Shown: positions 8,561-16,968 of the stretch, in pieces | Layout of the letters: every line of letters begins with the position of its first letter | Position numbering within the stretch: the first letter of the stretch is position 1 | Assembly (NCBI GenBank): GCA_919901915.1 | Contig: CAKKQB010000021.1 | Coordinates: 15,323-55,324, forward strand | Origin: Omnitrophica bacterium GWA2_41_15 | GTDB lineage: Bacteria > Omnitrophota > Gorgyraeia > Gygaellales > Profunditerraquicolaceae | Direction: 5' to 3' | Length of the DNA stretch: 40,002 nucleotides | Program-made: the position numbers and the translations under genes | Notes under the pieces: model-generated | Told to the model about the DNA's origin: nothing | Database searches by the model: none | The model's input: the letters and a program-made list of their open reading frames with translations, nothing else

Positions 8561-8563
8561 GTA

Positions 8564-9667
8564 ATGGCCCAGGTTAGCTTAAGAAATGTTACTAAATTTT
8601 TTCCCGGTAATGTCAAGGTAGTTGATAATATCAGCTTGGGAATTGAAAATAAGGAATTTATGATTTTGGTTGGGCCTTCCGGGTGCGGTAAGTCTACTAC
8701 TTTGAGGATGATAGCAGGGCTTGAAGAAATAACAACCGGCCAGGTATATATCTCGGATAAATTAGTTAATGATGTGCCTGCCAAGGATAGAGATATTGCT
8801 ATGGTTTTCCAAAATTACGCCCTTTATCCGCATATGACTGTATTTGAAAACATGTCTTTTGGTTTGACATTAAGGCATATCCCTAAAAAAGAGATTCTAC
8901 AAAGAGTAACTGAAGCCGCGGATATATTAGGAATTAAACGGCTGCTTAATCGTAAGCCGCGGGAACTTTCTGGCGGAGAAAGGCAGCGCGTAGCAGTGGG
9001 AAGGGCTATTGTCCGGAAACCGCTTGTTTTCTTATTTGATGAGCCTTTGAGCAATCTGGACGCGAAGATGAGAGTTCAGATGCGCACGGAGATACACAAG
9101 CTTCATATAAAACTTCAAACCACAATAATTTATGTTACACACGATCAGGTTGAGGCTATGACTATGGGTGATAGAATCGCTGTCATGAAAGATGGTGTTT
9201 TGCAGCAGGTAGATAATCCGATAACTATTTATGATAACCCTAAAAATAAATTTGTTGCCGGTTTTATTGGTTCACCGCCGATGAATTTTATGAATGGAAG
9301 AATCATTAAGAAAGACTCAAAATTATATTTTGATGAAGGCGTTATTCTGGTAAAATTAGTTGAAGATATGCATAAAAAAATGTTGTCTTGCGAAGGAAAA
9401 GAGGTAATTTTAGGAATTCGTTCAGAAGATATTTACGATAAGCTTTTTGTTTCCGAGGCGCCTCCTGAAAACATTGTCAGAGTAAACTGCGAAGTATCAG
9501 AACCCATGGGGTCTGAAGTATATCTTTATTTGAATACAGGAAAGCACACCTTTATTGCCCGGGTAGGAGCGCATAATAAGCCAAAAATTAATCAAGATAT
9601 GGATGTTGTCTTTGATATGAGTAAAGTGCATTTTTTTAATAAAAATACCGAAGAGACTATCGTTTAA
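8564..9667 (+). CDS. ABC transporter ATP-binding protein, MalK/UgpC type
   Basis: Cytoplasmic ATPase subunit of a carbohydrate-uptake (CUT1-type) importer, 367 residues. Walker A GPSGCGKST lies at about 37-45. The Q-loop is MVFQNYALYPHMTV, the signature is LSGGE (usual form LSGGQ), Walker B is FLFDEPLSNLDA and the switch is VTHD. A C-terminal TOBE/OB regulatory domain (about 235-367) contains GFIGSPPMNFMNG. No permease or binding-protein gene is beside it, so it is probably an orphan ATPase that energises several sugar importers, as MsmK does. The start at 8564 was chosen because GGAGCGAGG lies just upstream and the longer frame is repeat sequence. Confidence 0.9.
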   Translation: MAQVSLRNVTKFFPGNVKVVDNISLGIENKEFMILVGPSGCGKSTTLRMIAGLEEITTGQVYISDKLVNDVPAKDRDIAMVFQNYALYPHMTVFENMSFGLTLRHIPKKEILQRVTEAADILGIKRLLNRKPRELSGGERQRVAVGRAIVRKPLVFLFDEPLSNLDAKMRVQMRTEIHKLHIKLQTTIIYVTHDQVEAMTMGDRIAVMKDGVLQQVDNPITIYDNPKNKFVAGFIGSPPMNFMNGRIIKKDSKLYFDEGVILVKLVEDMHKKMLSCEGKEVILGIRSEDIYDKLFVSEAPPENIVRVNCEVSEPMGSEVYLYLNTGKHTFIARVGAHNKPKINQDMDVVFDMSKVHFFNKNTEETIV

Positions 9668-9675
9668 ATAAAATT

Positions 9676-9762
9676 CGTAATTAAAAATGAAAAATGAAAA
9701 ATGAAAAATTATACGTAACTTCAACAGTGCTCTCCCCAATTTTTCATTTTTAATTTCTGTTG
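9676..9762. repeat. AT-rich heptamer hairpin (AAAAATG units)
   Basis: Tandem AAAAATG/AAAAATT 7-bp units at about 9684-9710 face the complementary AATTTTTCATTTTTAATT at about 9738-9755. This has the same architecture as the other heptamer hairpins but a different unit, and lies between the ABC ATPase and a GGDEF gene. Confidence 0.75.
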
Positions 9763-9764
9763 TT

Positions 9765-11054
9765 ATGTTACCTGTCGCCGCTTCAAAACCAATTCCGCGT
9801 GTTATTTTATTTCTGTTCTCGCTTATTATAATACCAATATTAATAGCATTTAATTTCAGCCGTCATCCTTTAGGATTGCTGTTTATTTTTTATCTAGCTA
9901 ACGCCGTTACCTTATTTTTTCTGCTTAATCAGAACTCTAAGGCCAGATATCAGATTGAATCTGAAATACAGGATACCCAGGAGAAGCTAAATATTATCCA
10001 GGCGGATATTTTAAAGGAGCAAAAATCCAATTCCGCGTTATTAGTCAAAAGAGTTCGTTATGACAGTTTAAAAAATATTATTGAACAAATAAATCAGAAT
10101 CTTGATTTAGAATACATTTCAAACAGTATTGTCTCGGTTACCTTTTCCTTGATCTCAGAGGCTAAGGGCGCTTGTTTTCTGTATCTTATTGATAAGCAAA
10201 CCCATAAATTGAGCCTCTTTAAAACAAAAAAAGAACGGGAGAGTCTAATAATAAAAGCAAAGGAAGGGGATATGTTTGATACTTGGATGTTGAGGCACGT
10301 AACCCCTCTCTTGATTGAGGATGTCGGAAGTGATTTTCGTTTTGATTCGGAAAAATTAAAGGTTCAAGACGCGCGGCCAATTTCATCTTTAATCAGCGCG
10401 CCTTTTATAAATGAAAATAATTTTGTAGGGATATTAAGATTAGACAACCCTAATAAGGATTTTTATACGCAGGATGACTTAAGATTTTTAGTTTCAGTCT
10501 GCGATTTGGGGGCTGTGGCGTTAGAAAGCAGTCAGCTTTTTCTTAAGACGCAGGAGCTGTCTATACGCGACAGTTTGACTCTGGCTTATACTAAAAGGTA
10601 TCTAATGGATCGTTTAGCCCAGGAGTGTGAAAGGTCCGCTTGCGTTGCGAATGCGGCCTTTTCTTTATTGATGCTGGATATTGATTTTTTTAAGAATTAT
10701 AACGATAAATTCGGGCATAGCGCGGGCGACATTGTTTTAAAAAAAATAACTAAAAATATAATTGTTTTTTTGAATGACTTAGATCGTGTGGTATGCCGTT
10801 TCGGCGGAGAGGAATTTTGCGTGATCCTTGAAAATACAGATAAGAAGAAGGCAGTTGAAATTGCCACGCAACTTTGCGGAATGATAGAAAAAGATAAAGT
10901 AGTTTTACGAAGGGTTGAAGTAGCCATTACTGTGTCAATTGGCGTAGCAGCCTTTCCTGATGATGATACAAAGGCTGATGGGTTAATTTATAAAGCTGAT
11001 AAAGCAATGTATGAGGCAAAGCGAAAAGGAAGAAATCAGGTATGTTCCATATAA
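9765..11054 (+). CDS. Membrane GAF-GGDEF protein, putative diguanylate cyclase
   Basis: 429 residues. Two hydrophobic segments near the N-terminus (about 13-30 and 36-54) anchor it. A coiled coil follows (about 58-95), then a GAF-like sensor domain (about 105-265, ending DDLRFLVSVCDLGAVALESS) and a GGDEF domain. The active-site motif is GGEEF at 347-351, so it should be able to make c-di-GMP from GTP. The RxxD inhibitory site expected nine residues before GGEEF is not present. A second GGDEF gene follows within 200 bp, and two c-di-GMP riboswitches lie in this window. Confidence 0.88.
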   Translation: MLPVAASKPIPRVILFLFSLIIIPILIAFNFSRHPLGLLFIFYLANAVTLFFLLNQNSKARYQIESEIQDTQEKLNIIQADILKEQKSNSALLVKRVRYDSLKNIIEQINQNLDLEYISNSIVSVTFSLISEAKGACFLYLIDKQTHKLSLFKTKKERESLIIKAKEGDMFDTWMLRHVTPLLIEDVGSDFRFDSEKLKVQDARPISSLISAPFINENNFVGILRLDNPNKDFYTQDDLRFLVSVCDLGAVALESSQLFLKTQELSIRDSLTLAYTKRYLMDRLAQECERSACVANAAFSLLMLDIDFFKNYNDKFGHSAGDIVLKKITKNIIVFLNDLDRVVCRFGGEEFCVILENTDKKKAVEIATQLCGMIEKDKVVLRRVEVAITVSIGVAAFPDDDTKADGLIYKADKAMYEAKRKGRNQVCSI

Positions 11055-11133
11055 CGCTTGATTCCCTGGTTTGTTATGCCCGTGTAAACGGGCATCCATG
11101 CAGTTTCAATGACAATGGTTAACACCATATACT

Positions 11134-11201
11134 GTCATTTCGACCGAAGGGAGAAATCCTGACGATAAAGATTTCTCGTCGTTTTACTCGCCCGCAATGA
11201 C
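11134..11201. repeat. GTCATTTCGACCGAAGG-type palindromic intergenic repeat
   Basis: Begins GTCATTTCGACCGAAGG, contains GAGAAATC facing GATTTCTCGTCG, and ends GCAATGAC. It is the same family as 7476-7542. A short perfect hairpin, TGCCCGTGTAAACGGGCA, lies just before it at about 11077-11094. Confidence 0.7.
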
Positions 11202-11236
11202 AAGGACTAGTTTCACTCCTTGAAAGGATCTCTCAA

Positions 11237-12223
11237 ATGATCATATTTATACTAATCTTACTAAGCGTTTTTATATATATTTCATTAAAAAGAATTCTTT
11301 CGTATGCTTTGATGGCGGAAAGCAAAAACTTAGAATCTTTGAAAAATAAATATGAAAAATTGATGCTCGAAGAAAAAGAACTCCAAACCAATAATTTTGC
11401 TTTAGAAAAATCTGTTAAGGAGACAGTAGCCCTTTATGATATAACCAAGGATATTTGTAAGACCCTTGATGAAAATGAGTTGTTCAATATTTTTAAGGAG
11501 CATGCGGCTAAATATATTGGAAATAAAGATTGTCAGTTTATTAAGCCTGACGCGGATTTAGCGCAGTTTAGAAGTTATTCAATTTTCCCTTTAACAGTTC
11601 AGAATGATATTTTAGGTTATTTGATTGCCAGAGATGTTGAAGAAAAAGACAAAGAAAAGTTTTATATTTTAGGCCAGCAGTATACCTTGGGGCTTAAGAG
11701 GGCGCTTTTATATCAGAAAGTGCAAGAACTTGCTATTATTGATAATCTTACCCAAGCTTTTACCCGCAGGCATTTTATGAATAGGTTTAATGAAGAACTT
11801 AAGCGTTCAAAAAAGTTTAATCTTAGCTTAGCATTTCTTATGATCGATATCGATCGTTTTAAGGAATGTAATGATCAGTATGGGCATTTGGTTGGAGATG
11901 CTATCTTAAGGGAGGTCAGCAGAATCATTAAAGATAGTATCAGGCAGATAGATTTTATGGGCCGTTACGGCGGTGAAGAGCTTTCTATTGTTTTGGCGGA
12001 GACAAATAAGGATCAGGCGCGTTTTGCCGCGGAGCGTATCCGGCAGGCCATAGAAGCAAAACATATTAGCGCTTATGACGAGGATTTAAGAGCCACAGTA
12101 AGTATAGGTATATCGGTATGTTCTGCTAATGTTTTTGAACCGCAAAAAATCATCGATAAGGCAGACAAGGCATTGTATCTTGCCAAGCAGCAAGGCAGAA
12201 ACAGAGTCTGCGTTCAAGATTAG
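11237..12223 (+). CDS. Membrane-anchored GGDEF protein, putative diguanylate cyclase
   Basis: 328 residues. One N-terminal transmembrane helix (about 1-20) leads into a coiled coil (about 28-65), a small GAF-like region (about 70-155) and a GGDEF domain. The signature is GGEEL at 245-249, with Leu where Phe is canonical. An RxxD I-site (RQID, about 236-239) precedes it, so product inhibition by c-di-GMP is plausible, unlike in its neighbour. Activity is likely but the Leu leaves some doubt. The gap from the previous gene holds palindromic repeats. Confidence 0.86.
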   Translation: MIIFILILLSVFIYISLKRILSYALMAESKNLESLKNKYEKLMLEEKELQTNNFALEKSVKETVALYDITKDICKTLDENELFNIFKEHAAKYIGNKDCQFIKPDADLAQFRSYSIFPLTVQNDILGYLIARDVEEKDKEKFYILGQQYTLGLKRALLYQKVQELAIIDNLTQAFTRRHFMNRFNEELKRSKKFNLSLAFLMIDIDRFKECNDQYGHLVGDAILREVSRIIKDSIRQIDFMGRYGGEELSIVLAETNKDQARFAAERIRQAIEAKHISAYDEDLRATVSIGISVCSANVFEPQKIIDKADKALYLAKQQGRNRVCVQD

Positions 12224-12237
12224 CTGTTGCCCCATAT

Positions 12238-12434
12238 GGGCGGTTCACGAACCGCCCCTACAAATATTATTTATACGAATAACCCCGTGATGGTTTATGT
12301 TTCGTCGTAGGGGCGGTTCACGAACCGCCCAGACAACAGAATTTTATGTCTTGATAAATTCAGATTTTTAAGATAGAATATTATTTTAATGTCTCGTTTA
12401 ACCTTTATATAGGCGGTTCGCGAATCGCCCCTAC
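12238..12434. repeat. Three copies of a GTAGGGGC palindromic repeat
   Basis: Copies at 12238-12261, 12307-12330 and 12411-12434 share the outer (G)GGGCGGTT / AACCGCCC(CTAC) palindrome with cores CACG or CGCG. The third copy ends 2 bp before the kinase start codon. Relatives occur at 24846-24922, 27199-27394, 31987-32012 and 38284-38307. Confidence 0.85.
12351..12379 (+). promoter_or_regulatory. Probable promoter for the ROK kinase gene
   Basis: TTGATA at 12351-12356, a 17-bp spacer and TAGAAT at 12374-12379. The leader would be about 50 nt and would include the third palindromic repeat. Confidence 0.5.
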
Positions 12435-12436
12435 GA

Positions 12437-13363
12437 ATGACAAGAAAATTCCTTATAGGCATAGATTTAGGCGGGACAAATTTAAAAATCGCGCTTCTTG
12501 ATTTAAATTATAGGATTATTTCCAAGTTTTTTTTAAGCACTAAAACATTTAAGAAGAAAGAGCTTTTAATAAAGGCAATTGAATTTTGCGTAAACAGAAT
12601 TATTAATGATAATAAATTAAAAAAAGGATCTATCTTGGGAGTTGGCCTTGGGGTGCCGGGGCCAACAGATGCTAAAAAAGGAATTGTGCATTTTTTTCCA
12701 AATATTCCCGGTTGGAAAGAGGTGGGCCTAAAGCGTATTTTAGAAAGAGAGGTCTGTTTGCCTGTTTTTTTGGATAATGATGCGAAGGTGATGGCTCTGG
12801 CGGAGCATAAAATAGGTAGCGCGAAGGGATACGAAAACGCTTTATGCCTGACATTAGGAACGGGGGTAGGGGGGGGGATTATTATTGGGGGCAAGCTTTA
12901 TCGCGGCGTTTCTAATGCCGCGGGAGAATTTGGCCATATGCCCATTAATGAGAAAGGTCCGAGTTGTCCTTGCGGCGGGATTGCTTGTCTTGAGTCTTAC
13001 GTTGGCAATAAGAAGATTCTTTTTGAGGCGAAACAAAAGTTTTCGCGGGAGATAAGTTTAGAGCAATTAAGCGAGCTCGCGAAAAAACAAGATAAACGCG
13101 CTTTAGATATATGGAATAAAGTAGGGGAGCGATTAGGAATTGCTTTGGCTGGGATGGTAAATGTCCTTAATTTAGATGCTATTATTATTGGCGGAGGTGT
13201 TTCTGACGCGGGGGAAGCCTTGTTTGAGAAGATTAGAAAAACTATTTTTAAGCGCGCGATGAGTGTGCAGGCTAAAGATGTAAAGGTTTTAAAAGCAAAA
13301 TTAGGCCCTGACGCCGGGTTAATCGGCGCGGCAATATTAGTAAGAGAAAATGCCAAGGATTAG
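12437..13363 (+). CDS. ROK family glucokinase
   Basis: Sugar kinase of 308 residues that probably phosphorylates glucose with ATP. The phosphate-binding motif GIDLGGTNLK lies at the N-terminus. The catalytic region DNDAKVMALAEH includes the general-base Asp. The ROK zinc motif is GEFGHMPI followed by CPCGGIACLE, with C177, C179 and C184. A second glycine-rich nucleotide motif, IIGGGVSDAG, lies near the C-terminus. No Shine-Dalgarno sequence is visible: the bases before the start belong to the palindromic repeat. It may feed glucose-6-phosphate towards the nucleotide-sugar genes downstream. Confidence 0.9.
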   Translation: MTRKFLIGIDLGGTNLKIALLDLNYRIISKFFLSTKTFKKKELLIKAIEFCVNRIINDNKLKKGSILGVGLGVPGPTDAKKGIVHFFPNIPGWKEVGLKRILEREVCLPVFLDNDAKVMALAEHKIGSAKGYENALCLTLGTGVGGGIIIGGKLYRGVSNAAGEFGHMPINEKGPSCPCGGIACLESYVGNKKILFEAKQKFSREISLEQLSELAKKQDKRALDIWNKVGERLGIALAGMVNVLNLDAIIIGGGVSDAGEALFEKIRKTIFKRAMSVQAKDVKVLKAKLGPDAGLIGAAILVRENAKD

Positions 13364-13411
13364 CGTAGAGCGTATAGCGGATAGCGGATAGGAAACGCTA
13401 TACGCTAAACA
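13364..13411. repeat. Heptamer hairpin (ATAGCGG / CTATACG units) between kinase and lptD
   Basis: Units of 7 bp (ATAGCGT, ATAGCGG, ATAGCGG) face CTATACG/CTAAACA-type units. The same unit family forms the hairpin at 21319-21370 and lies inside the epimerase gene at 18459-18489. Confidence 0.75.
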
Positions 13412-13435
13412 TTGAACGCTGAAGAAATATAATAA

Positions 13436-15607
13436 ATGAAAATTTGCCATCTACAAAAATCATTAATTTTACTGGTTACTGGTTACTGGTTACTGGTTAC
13501 TATAGTATTTGCGTGGGAAGCCAAAGATGGGCCTATGAGTGTCAATGGTGATATAATTGAGTATTCAACTACCGGAAAAGAAATTTCTATTTCCGGAAAT
13601 GTAGAAGTTGAGTATAAAGGCGCCAAACTTACTTGCCAAAAAATAGTAATTGACAGCCAGACCAAAGACGCTGTAGCCGAAGGTAATGCCAGGTTAGATG
13701 ATCAAAAAGGCGTTATTGAAGGAGAAAAAATAGTTTATAATTTTCAAAATAAGACTGGTATCATTTATAATTCGGAATTTAGAGCCAATCCATATTTTGG
13801 GGTAAGCAAGAAAATTGAAAAGGTAAGCGATACAGAGTTTATCAGTCAGCGCGGTTATATTACTACTTGTGATTTTGATGTTCCGCATTGGCGCATAAAA
13901 TCAAGAAAGGTTAATTTCTTTCCACAGGATAAAGTTCAGGCAAAGGATACTACCTTGTACATAGGAAAGATTCCTTTGCTCTACCTGCCCCAATTCAACC
14001 GTGATTTTAGCGATCCCCTGATGCATATTCAGATGACTCCTGGTAAAAGAAAGGATTGGGGGCCGTATCTTTTGACTGCCACCAGGTATAATTTGACTAA
14101 AAATATAAATGGAAGGTTTTATCTTGATTACAGAGAAAAATTAGGGTTAGCCCAAGGATTCGGGACAAATTATACAACAGAAGGATTCGGCAAAGGGGAT
14201 TTAAAGTTTTATTATACTCAGGAAAGGGCAAACGGCCTTTCGGAGGCCAGTCCGGCTGAATTTCAGAGGTATCTGCTCCGGCTGCGGCATAAATGGGATA
14301 TAGACAGAAGAACAAACATGGTAGCGGAATTTTATAAGATAAATGATGAAAAAAGAAAAATCCTGGGCCCGTCAAATGATTTCTTAAAGGATTATTTTTA
14401 TCGTGAATTTGAGAAAGACGCCCAGCCTTTGACATACATTTCAGTTCACCATAATTTTCAATACTCAAGCCTTGATGTGCTTATGCAAGAACGCGTTAAT
14501 CATTGGTATGACCAATTAGACAAAAACCCTGAATTAAAATATAACTTGCCGAATATTCAAATCGCGGGCACTCCTTTTTATTTTGAAAACAACAGCGTCC
14601 TATCGAATTTTAATAAAAAAGCATCAGCCTCCCCAGTTTCTCTCGATGATGAAACCGTGGCGAGATTAGATACCACTAATAAATTTTCTCTGCCTTCAAA
14701 GGTTGCCTTTATTGAGCTTACTCCTTTTGTTGCCAGCCGTCAGACTATTTATGATAAAGGAGCGGATGGCTCTTCGTTTCCCGTGCGGACGATTTTTTAT
14801 ACCGGGACAAGCGCGAGCACGAAGTTTTATCGTGTTTTTGATGCTAAATCGAATTTTTTAAATCTAGATATAAACAGCCTTAGGCATATAATCACCCCTA
14901 CAATTTCTTATTCTTATAACCATGAGCCTACTATTTCAATCAGCCACATAAAGCAAATTGATAGCATAGATTCCATAAGCCGAAATAATTCTCTTTTATT
15001 AGAGTTATCTAATAAGCTGCAAACTAAGCGAAACGATAAAAGCGTGGATTTAGCTGAAATTAAGGCGAGTAGTACTTATATTTTTGATTCTAAAACTGGC
15101 GATAAACGAGGAAGTAATTTTTCGGATATACTTTTTGATGTAAGGCTGATGCCTTACTCCTGGGTTACTTTTGATGCTGACGCTACCCTTAAGCATTCCG
15201 GAGCGCGTTCTGATCCAAACTATGGCCGTCTCTCTAACATAAATTACGATATTAATTTTAATTTTGGTAAAGAACGTTCTTTTAGTCTTGGTCAGCGCTG
15301 CCAGAGGAAAGGAAGCGATGGGGTAGTTTCTGATTTTGAGTGGCGCATAAATCCGAAATGGAAATTTTCAATTTACAACAGATACGAAATTGGGCATGAC
15401 CCAAGTTTAAAAAGCGGCTTAAAAGAACAGGAGTACGGCATCACCAGGGATCTTCATTGCTGGTTTATGGATTTTAAATATAATGTATCCAGTAAGCATG
15501 GCGAAACCGTATGGTTGATTTTTAGGCTTAAAGCTTTCCCGAAAACGGAATTCGGGCTTGATCAAAGTTACCATCAACCCAAACCAGGCTCACAGAGCAC
15601 GGATTAA
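13436..15607 (+). CDS. lptD: LPS-assembly protein LptD / OstA-like outer-membrane protein
   Basis: 723 residues. A signal-peptide-like N-terminus (about 1-27, ending FAWEA) is followed by an OstA/LptA-like beta-jellyroll (about 28-135, with SGNVEVEYKG and AEGNARLDD repeats) and a long C-terminal barrel region. Family-typical segments include WRIKSRKVNFFPQDKVQAKDTTLYIGKIPLLYLPQF and late GARSDPNYGR. It would insert lipopolysaccharide in the outer leaflet, which implies a diderm envelope. The hydrophobic core of the signal peptide is encoded by four tandem 7-bp ACTGGTT units (13471-13500). The last codons run into an ACACGGAT repeat. Confidence 0.85.
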   Translation: MKICHLQKSLILLVTGYWLLVTIVFAWEAKDGPMSVNGDIIEYSTTGKEISISGNVEVEYKGAKLTCQKIVIDSQTKDAVAEGNARLDDQKGVIEGEKIVYNFQNKTGIIYNSEFRANPYFGVSKKIEKVSDTEFISQRGYITTCDFDVPHWRIKSRKVNFFPQDKVQAKDTTLYIGKIPLLYLPQFNRDFSDPLMHIQMTPGKRKDWGPYLLTATRYNLTKNINGRFYLDYREKLGLAQGFGTNYTTEGFGKGDLKFYYTQERANGLSEASPAEFQRYLLRLRHKWDIDRRTNMVAEFYKINDEKRKILGPSNDFLKDYFYREFEKDAQPLTYISVHHNFQYSSLDVLMQERVNHWYDQLDKNPELKYNLPNIQIAGTPFYFENNSVLSNFNKKASASPVSLDDETVARLDTTNKFSLPSKVAFIELTPFVASRQTIYDKGADGSSFPVRTIFYTGTSASTKFYRVFDAKSNFLNLDINSLRHIITPTISYSYNHEPTISISHIKQIDSIDSISRNNSLLLELSNKLQTKRNDKSVDLAEIKASSTYIFDSKTGDKRGSNFSDILFDVRLMPYSWVTFDADATLKHSGARSDPNYGRLSNINYDINFNFGKERSFSLGQRCQRKGSDGVVSDFEWRINPKWKFSIYNRYEIGHDPSLKSGLKEQEYGITRDLHCWFMDFKYNVSSKHGETVWLIFRLKAFPKTEFGLDQSYHQPKPGSQSTD
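13471..13500 (+). repeat. Heptanucleotide repeat (ACTGGTT x4) inside the lptD signal peptide
   Basis: Four consecutive ACTGGTT units encode LLVTGYWLLVT in the hydrophobic core of the signal peptide. Each gain or loss of one unit would shift the frame, whereas three units (21 bp) restore it. Confidence 0.9.
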
Positions 15608-15640
15608 CACGGATATAAAAGACACGGATAGACACGGATA
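15598..15640 (+). repeat. ACACGGAT short repeats between lptD and ugd
   Basis: Four spaced copies of the octamer (A/G)CACGGAT occur in 43 bp, the first overlapping the end of lptD. No function is evident. Confidence 0.6.
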
Positions 15641-15670
15641 TCTGTGAAAATTTGTGTTTATGATAAAAAT

Positions 15671-16963
15671 ATGAATATCTCAATAATTGGTTCGGGCTAT
15701 GTAGGATTAGTTACAGGTTCCTGCCTCGCGGAATTAGGTAACAATGTCCTCTGTGTTGATAAGGATGACAGAAAAATTGAAAAGCTTAAAAAAGCCGAAA
15801 TTCCGATATATGAACCAGGCCTTAAAGAATTAATTGCGCGCAATATTAAGAATAAAAAGCTTTTATTTAGCTCTAGCATTAAAGAAGCGGTTAAAAAATC
15901 TGAAATAATTTTTATAGCCGTAGGCACACCTTCTTTGGAAAATGGAGAGGTCGATCTTACGGACGTGGAAGATGTGGCGCGCAATATTGCTTTAAATATG
16001 ACAGAATACCGCCTGATAGTTGAGAAGTCTACAGTTCCGGTTGAAACAGGGGAATGGGTAAAGCGTACAATTTCAGCCTACATTAAACAGAAAATTAAAT
16101 TTGATGTGGCATCTAACCCTGAATTTTTAAGAGAAGGCCAGGCCATAAATGATTTTATGCATCCGGACAGGATTATTATTGGAGTTGAGTCAAAAAAAGC
16201 CAAAGATATTTTGGCGAATTTATACAAACCTTTGAACGCGGCTATTTTGGTTACTAATATTAAATCCGCGGAATTAATCAAACACGCCTCTAACGCGTTT
16301 TTGGCAACCAAAATTTCCTTTATCAATGCCTTTTCGCAGATATGCGATAAGGTAGGGGCGGATGTTAAGGAAGTAGCTTTTGGCATGGGCTTGGATAAAA
16401 GGATAGGGCATTCTTTCCTTGACGCGGGGGCCGGATATGGCGGTTCCTGTTTCCCAAAAGATTTAGACGCGTTTATTAATATCTCTAAGAAAGTAGGTTA
16501 TGATTTCCGATTGCTTAAGGCGGTAAAAGATATAAATGAAGAGCAGAAGGAGTTTATTCTTAAAAAGATAAGAGATGTTTTATGGATGCTCAAAGATAAA
16601 ACAATAGGGGTGCTGGGGTTAGCTTTTAAACCTGATACTGATGATATGCGCAATGCCCCAGCTGTAAGTATAATAAAATATTTACAGAAAGAAGGCTCAA
16701 GGGTTAGGGTTTACGATCCTCAAGCTATGGAAAAGGCAAAAATTGAATTAATGGACGCGAAATTTTGTGACAGTCCTTATGAAGTATGTAAAGGTTCTGA
16801 TTGCCTTCTGATTATTACAGAATGGAATGAATTTAAAGAATTGGATTTTGTAAAGGTTAAGAAAATGTTAAAAAGGCCGATTATCATTGATGCCAGAAAT
16901 ATGTATGATCCCGGCATTTTGAAAAAGTTGGGTTTTCAGTATATGGGGGTAGGTAGGCTCTAA
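15671..16963 (+). CDS. ugd: UDP-glucose 6-dehydrogenase
   Basis: Oxidises UDP-glucose to UDP-glucuronate with NAD, 430 residues. The N-terminal Rossmann motif is IIGSGYVGLVTG. The central domain carries EKSTVPVETG and SNPEFLREG. The catalytic cysteine is in GGSCFPKD at about C260, and the C-terminal domain has LGLAFKPDTDDMR. A GTG at 15644 is in frame, but the family N-terminus begins at the ATG at 15671. Its product is the substrate of the UDP-glucuronate decarboxylase encoded three genes downstream. Confidence 0.93.
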   Translation: MNISIIGSGYVGLVTGSCLAELGNNVLCVDKDDRKIEKLKKAEIPIYEPGLKELIARNIKNKKLLFSSSIKEAVKKSEIIFIAVGTPSLENGEVDLTDVEDVARNIALNMTEYRLIVEKSTVPVETGEWVKRTISAYIKQKIKFDVASNPEFLREGQAINDFMHPDRIIIGVESKKAKDILANLYKPLNAAILVTNIKSAELIKHASNAFLATKISFINAFSQICDKVGADVKEVAFGMGLDKRIGHSFLDAGAGYGGSCFPKDLDAFINISKKVGYDFRLLKAVKDINEEQKEFILKKIRDVLWMLKDKTIGVLGLAFKPDTDDMRNAPAVSIIKYLQKEGSRVRVYDPQAMEKAKIELMDAKFCDSPYEVCKGSDCLLIITEWNEFKELDFVKVKKMLKRPIIIDARNMYDPGILKKLGFQYMGVGRL

Positions 16964-16968
16964 AACAT

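Noticed and set aside
8501-8563. Longer N-terminus for the ABC ATPase
   Set aside because: The extra 21 codons are heptamer repeat sequence, while the ATG at 8564 has a good Shine-Dalgarno sequence and matches the family start.
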